Source: an uncultured Lachnospiraceae bacterium | GTDB taxonomy: Bacteria; Bacillota; Clostridia; Lachnospirales; Lachnospiraceae | Length of the DNA stretch: 25,951 bases | NCBI GenBank assembly: GCA_910577445.1 | Contig: CAJTMZ010000040.1 | Location: 1 to 25,951 of the forward strand | Reading direction: 5' to 3' | The notes under the pieces: model-generated | Databases searched by the model: none | Seen by the model: the letters and a program-made list of their open reading frames with translations, nothing else | What the model was told of the DNA's origin: nothing | Translations under genes and position numbers: made by a program | Part shown: positions 22,941-25,951 of the stretch, in pieces | Layout of the letters: each line of letters starts with the position of its first letter | Numbering within the stretch: position 1 is the stretch's first letter

Positions 22941-24335
22941 TTACTGTTTTGTAGCCGCCGCCATATTGGCAACAAATTCGTCTGCCGTAATCTGACCGGA
23001 AGCCAGTTTGATGAAGTTCTCGGAAATTGTAGGCGCAACATCCGGGTTGGAACCGATATCTCCGCCGGATTTCAAAGATACTTCCACCGCTTCAAACGCC
23101 GGCTTGATGTTTACCAGCGCCGCGGGATAAGGGGTATCCAGCGTTGCGGGTGTAATGCCGGCTTTCTCAACCATGAGGGCATCGTTCTCCGCGCTGAACG
23201 CATACGCGATAAACGTCATTGCCAGTTCCGGGTCCGCCGTATTTTTGTTTACCGCAAGCATGGTACATCCCGCAGGGTCTTCCCTGCCGCAGGTGCCAAG
23301 CCCTCCCGGAACGTCGGGATAAGAAAATCCGCCCCATTTAAAATCGGGTCCCGTGAGGTCGGCCACTTCTGTGGGCAGGCCCGAAAGATTGTAGTACATG
23401 CCAACCTTGCTGCTGCCGAAGTCATTTTGTCCGGAAGGCCATTTGTTGCCGCCTACGTTCGCGTCAAAGTATCCTTTTGCCGCGAAATCCTCAAACGCTT
23501 TTGCCATATTTACAACGGCTTCATCCTGCCACATTTCGCCTGTGGTATCCTTTACAAGCTCTCTCACCCAGTCCTGCCCCTTTGCTCTTGCAAGATACAT
23601 GCCGGGCAGCCAGGAAGCGTAAGCGTCGTCAAAGGTAATCGGGGAATATCCCGCCTCTTTAATTTTGGCACATGCCGCGTCCAGTTCTTCCCATGTCTTC
23701 GGCTCGGCGGTCACGCCCGCTTCTTCAAAAATAGAGCCGTTGTACATAAAAACGGAAATCCAGGGCTTGTAGCCGATTGCCGGAATAATATCCGTTCTGC
23801 CCGTCATATCCTGAGGCGTCGTCAGAAGGCTGGGCAGCAGCGTATCCCGGAATGTCTTTCCTCCTGTGGTATCATACTCCGCGTCCACATAAGGCGTTAA
23901 ATCCATAATATAATCGTTCAAATCAATTTCCAGCGGATACTCGAAAATGTCGATGGTCTCCCCGCCCTCCAGCGCCGGTTTCAAAATCTTCTTGTTGTCA
24001 CGTCCGCACCACTGAACGTTTACTTTTACATTCGGATATTTTGCCATAAATCCGTCGATAATCTCTGCCCAGGCTTCCCCCTGAGGCTCCGTGTCGTTCC
24101 ACATGGACCAGTAGGTCAGTTCTCCGGAAAGTTCCGCGGGCGCTTTTTCTTCCGCTTCCCCGGACGTTTCCGCCTCTGTCTCTGCAGACGCCTCTGAAGA
24201 TGCCCCCGCCTCCTCTGTGGCCGGTTCTGCCGCAGACGGCTCCGCATTCGATGCCGGCGCTTCCTTGCTTCCGCAGGCGCTTAGGGTCATGGCCGCGGCA
24301 AGTAATAATGACGTTACTAATCTGGTTCGTTTCAT
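22941..24335 (-). CDS. Extracellular solute-binding lipoprotein, family 1 (sugar ABC transporter)
   Basis: The 464-residue precursor has a lipoprotein signal peptide with lipobox LSAC and lipidated C21. A long Ala/Glu/Ser-rich acidic linker (about 22-70) joins it to the binding domain, starting GELTYWSMWNDTEPQ. The ITFDDAYASWLPGMY and LAVNKNTADPELAMTFIAYAF blocks are typical of family-1 carbohydrate-binding proteins (MalE/UgpB-like). It should deliver a sugar or oligosaccharide to the two permeases downstream. The ATG follows GGGAGGAAAC with about ten-base spacing. Upstream lie a -10 TACAAT (24377-24382) and a pair of 18-bp repeats that probably bind an activator. The ligand is unknown, but the downstream GH95-like enzyme suggests a glycoside with a deoxy- or L-sugar. 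Confidence 0.95.
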   Translation of the reverse strand: MKRTRLVTSLLLAAAMTLSACGSKEAPASNAEPSAAEPATEEAGASSEASAETEAETSGEAEEKAPAELSGELTYWSMWNDTEPQGEAWAEIIDGFMAKYPNVKVNVQWCGRDNKKILKPALEGGETIDIFEYPLEIDLNDYIMDLTPYVDAEYDTTGGKTFRDTLLPSLLTTPQDMTGRTDIIPAIGYKPWISVFMYNGSIFEEAGVTAEPKTWEELDAACAKIKEAGYSPITFDDAYASWLPGMYLARAKGQDWVRELVKDTTGEMWQDEAVVNMAKAFEDFAAKGYFDANVGGNKWPSGQNDFGSSKVGMYYNLSGLPTEVADLTGPDFKWGGFSYPDVPGGLGTCGREDPAGCTMLAVNKNTADPELAMTFIAYAFSAENDALMVEKAGITPATLDTPYPAALVNIKPAFEAVEVSLKSGGDIGSNPDVAPTISENFIKLASGQITADEFVANMAAATKQ

Positions 24336-24376
24336 TGTTCGTTTCCTCCCTGTGTTTTTTCGTATTTGATGACTGT

Positions 24377-24382
24377 ATTGTA
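24377..24382 (-). promoter_or_regulatory. -10 box of the binding-protein/permease/GH95-like operon
   Basis: TACAAT lies 42 bases before the ATG. The -35 position 17 bp upstream reads TTTCCG, a poor match, and directly abuts the proximal 18-bp repeat. This is the layout of an activator-dependent promoter. Confidence 0.55.
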
Positions 24383-24403
24383 GCGGAAACGAATCCTTGC
24401 GGA

Positions 24404-24444
24404 AATGGAAAATCCTACACCCCCATAATGGAAAATATTAAACC
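24404..24444 (-). repeat. Tandem operator-like repeat pair, 23-bp period
   Basis: Two copies of AATGGAAaaTnnTAaACC (plus-strand reading), at 24404-24421 and 24427-24444, are offset by exactly 23 bp. They cover about -34 to -74 relative to the predicted transcription start of the binding-protein gene. The distal copy overlaps the stop codon of the upstream binding-protein gene. An identically spaced pair occurs at 25814-25854. Confidence 0.75.
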
Positions 24445-25724
24445 GGAGGGTTCGCCGGCTGCCATCCCTTCTCTCCTTTGTACTGCATCTGCTCCCCGAA
24501 GTCTTTATCCCAGCTCTCCATTACCTCCAAAGCGTCCATTCTGCCTGAAAGCATTTCCTTTAAGTTGTTCCAAAGACCGTTTAAATTGATGCCGTTTAAG
24601 GTTTCATCTATCTGTACCACGGTTTTTCCCGTGAGAATATATTCGTCATAAATATACTGCTGCCAGCTTTTCATCTGCAAATCCTGCTCTTTGAATACAG
24701 GCGGATGGTTCCACCCCGCGTTAAAACGGTTCATATGCTCCGCCCTGGAAAACCACTCCAGAAAATCCGAAGCCTCCTCTACATACTCCGATTCCCGGCA
24801 CACCGCAAACAGACCCGCGCCGCTGACGATTGACAAAACGTCTCTTCCGTCATAGGGAAAGGGAGCCATCATCAGGCTGCATTCCGGATTTTTCTGCAGC
24901 ACATCCTGTATGAAAAACTGCCCCATGACATACATGGCCGCTTTCCCCTTTGCCACCGCGTCCACCGCGCTGTTATAGGTAGCTTCCATGTAATCCTCAT
25001 TGGTATAGCCTTCCTCCCGCAGTTCCTTCATATGGTTCAAAATCACCTGAAACTCTTCCACCTCCGACCACTTAAGCCGGTTGCTTTTCAGCTTTTCCCA
25101 CGTGTCCGCATCCGTGTACTGCATCACCATACAGTTGAAGGCGGGCTGTATGGTCCACGCTTCCTTGTCCGATGCGTATAGGGGAATGATACCCTCCCTG
25201 CGGAGTATCCCGCAGACCTGGCGCAGCTCCTCCATGGTTGTGGGTACCCGCAGCTTTAGATTTTCAAAAATTTCTTCATTGTAAATCAGGCCGATGCCGC
25301 TGGTGGCCGAAATCGGAAGCCCGTACAGCTTACCGTCTATGAGTTTATTGTCAAGCTGCTGCGGCAAAACCCTGTCGTACCAGGACGTCGCGCTGTCAAA
25401 TTCCACAAAATGTCTGGTTCCCACCGCCTCCAACACCCACTTGTCCAGACGGATTAAATCAGGCATTTCCCCCACAGCCGCTTTGGAATGCACCAGGTCA
25501 ATCCACTGGTCGTCAGGAATACGCCGGATTTCGATTTTAACGCCCGGTGTTTCTTCCTCATACTCCGCAATCAGTTCCAGAAGAAAATCCTTTGCGTGGG
25601 ACTGCGGCATCATAAAGGTCAGGGAAACCTCCCTTCCCGTCTCCTCTTTCCCGGCCTTCTCTATTTCTCCGCATCCCGCTGACAAGACCGCGAAAAGCAG
25701 TAAAATTCCTATTGTTTTTTTCAT
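24438..25724 (-). CDS. Second solute-binding lipoprotein, family 1, without its own permeases
   Basis: The 428-residue precursor has signal peptide MKKTIGILLLF and lipobox LSAGC with lipidated C18. The family-1 binding domain follows directly (VSLTFMMPQSHAKDF), with GEMPDLIRLDKWV, LIDGKLYGLPISATSGIGLIYNEEIF, AVAKGKAAMYVMGQFFIQDV and EEASDFLEWFSRAEH as typical blocks. There is no long acidic linker, unlike the neighbouring binding protein. The start MKKTIG was picked for its signal peptide; GAGGAG lies 13 bases upstream, rather far. No permease gene follows directly; the next gene is another binding protein with its own promoter. It may be an alternative binding protein for the same importer or a surface sensor for a two-component system. 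The -10 TATAAT at 25788-25793 and an upstream repeat pair suggest shared control with the next operon. Confidence 0.93.
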   Translation of the reverse strand: MKKTIGILLLFAVLSAGCGEIEKAGKEETGREVSLTFMMPQSHAKDFLLELIAEYEEETPGVKIEIRRIPDDQWIDLVHSKAAVGEMPDLIRLDKWVLEAVGTRHFVEFDSATSWYDRVLPQQLDNKLIDGKLYGLPISATSGIGLIYNEEIFENLKLRVPTTMEELRQVCGILRREGIIPLYASDKEAWTIQPAFNCMVMQYTDADTWEKLKSNRLKWSEVEEFQVILNHMKELREEGYTNEDYMEATYNSAVDAVAKGKAAMYVMGQFFIQDVLQKNPECSLMMAPFPYDGRDVLSIVSGAGLFAVCRESEYVEEASDFLEWFSRAEHMNRFNAGWNHPPVFKEQDLQMKSWQQYIYDEYILTGKTVVQIDETLNGINLNGLWNNLKEMLSGRMDALEVMESWDKDFGEQMQYKGEKGWQPANPPV

Positions 25725-25787
25725 CTTTATAACTATGCTCCTCTCCAAAGCCTTGCTTTTTTTGGGGAAAAATACCCCCTTTTTTCT

Positions 25788-25793
25788 ATTATA
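25788..25793 (-). promoter_or_regulatory. -10 box of the second binding-protein gene
   Basis: Consensus TATAAT within the palindrome ATTATATAAT (25788-25797). The -35 position (ATTTTC) is poor and abuts the proximal 18-bp repeat, as at the other operon. Confidence 0.55.
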
Positions 25794-25813
25794 TAATCCT
25801 TTTTCGGAATGAA

Positions 25814-25854
25814 AATGGAAAATCATAAACCGTGAAAATGGAATTTCTTAAACC
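25814..25854 (-). repeat. Tandem operator-like repeat pair, 23-bp period (second promoter)
   Basis: Copies at 25814-25831 and 25837-25854 match the consensus seen at 24404-24444 and have the same 23-bp offset. The proximal core starts 23 bp upstream of the -10 box, compared with 24 bp at the other promoter. Across all four copies 13 of 18 positions are invariant. Confidence 0.75.
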
Positions 25855-25858
25855 AGCC

Positions 25859-25951
25859 TTAAACCGCCTTCTCTTTTCGTTTTTTTGTTGCATAGCGCAC
25901 ATTTTTATGATACGCTGACCTTAATTTTAAGTCTGCCTGAAGCTTGGACGC
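25859..25951 (-). CDS. Possible 3' end of an upstream gene (partial)
   Basis: One minus-strand frame is open from the right edge to a TAA at 25859-25861, encoding 30 residues that end in a basic tail (TKKRKEKAV). The other two minus frames close early. The stretch is too short to identify, and an open run of this length is not unlikely by chance. If real, the gene ends 4 bases before the distal operator-like repeat, much as the downstream binding-protein stop overlaps its repeat. Confidence 0.3.
   Translation of the reverse strand, partial: ASKLQADLKLRSAYHKNVRYATKKRKEKAV

Noticed and set aside
22865..23041. N-terminal extension of the second MalF-type permease up to 23041
   Set aside because: It overlaps the binding-protein gene and the intergenic hairpin; the GTG at 22864 has a good ribosome site and a normal family N-terminus.
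25764..25785. GGGG/CCCC hairpin with a T6 run on the plus strand in the second binding-protein leader
   Set aside because: The stem is only four pairs and no plus-strand gene precedes it; it is probably A/T- and G-rich leader sequence of the minus-strand transcript.
1..25951. Mobile elements, CRISPR arrays, tRNA or rRNA genes
   Set aside because: No transposase or integrase motifs, regularly spaced repeat-spacer units, or tRNA/rRNA signatures were seen on either strand.

Overview
The window looks like a chromosomal stretch from a Lachnospiraceae-type Clostridia member (Hungatella/Enterocloster-like, GC near 50%). The reasons are strong AGGAGG ribosome sites, sigA-type promoters with 17-bp spacers, carbohydrate importers lacking their own ATPase gene, several AraC-type regulators and a cysteine desulfidase of the CyuA family. 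This placement is inference from gene style, not from a marker gene. No phage, IS element, CRISPR array, tRNA or rRNA was recognised.

Layout. (1) 1-346: a candidate structured RNA on the minus strand with promoter and terminator, then the promoter of an unknown polytopic membrane protein (347-1570 +). (2) 1579-5620, minus strand: Xaa-Pro-peptidase-like M24 enzyme, UroD/MtaA-like protein, GNAT acetyltransferase and a class-C beta-lactamase-like serine hydrolase (the last with its own promoter), divergent from an AraC regulator (5758-6690 +). (3) 6680-11964, minus strand: AraC regulator, aldo/keto reductase, solute-binding lipoprotein and two permeases, a self-regulated sugar import operon. (4) 12067-16959, plus strand: M20 dipeptidase, CyuA-type cysteine desulfidase and a dCACHE chemoreceptor. 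(5) 17044-25724, minus strand: two solute-binding lipoproteins, two permeases, a cytoplasmic GH95-like glycosidase and a zinc polyol dehydrogenase, i.e. uptake, cleavage and oxidation of an unidentified glycoside.

The strongest unexplained signal is in region 5. Four copies of an 18-bp element, arranged as two tandem pairs with exactly 23-bp periodicity, lie at the same distance upstream of the -10 boxes of both binding-protein genes. They look like operators of one activator whose gene is outside the window. Other points are: a GH95-like enzyme whose usual catalytic positions appear substituted; a chemoreceptor whose ribosome site is separated from its ATG by a perfect hairpin; an aldo/keto reductase whose ribosome site and conserved N-terminus point to a non-canonical start codon; and terminator-like hairpins between binding-protein and permease genes in both import operons.
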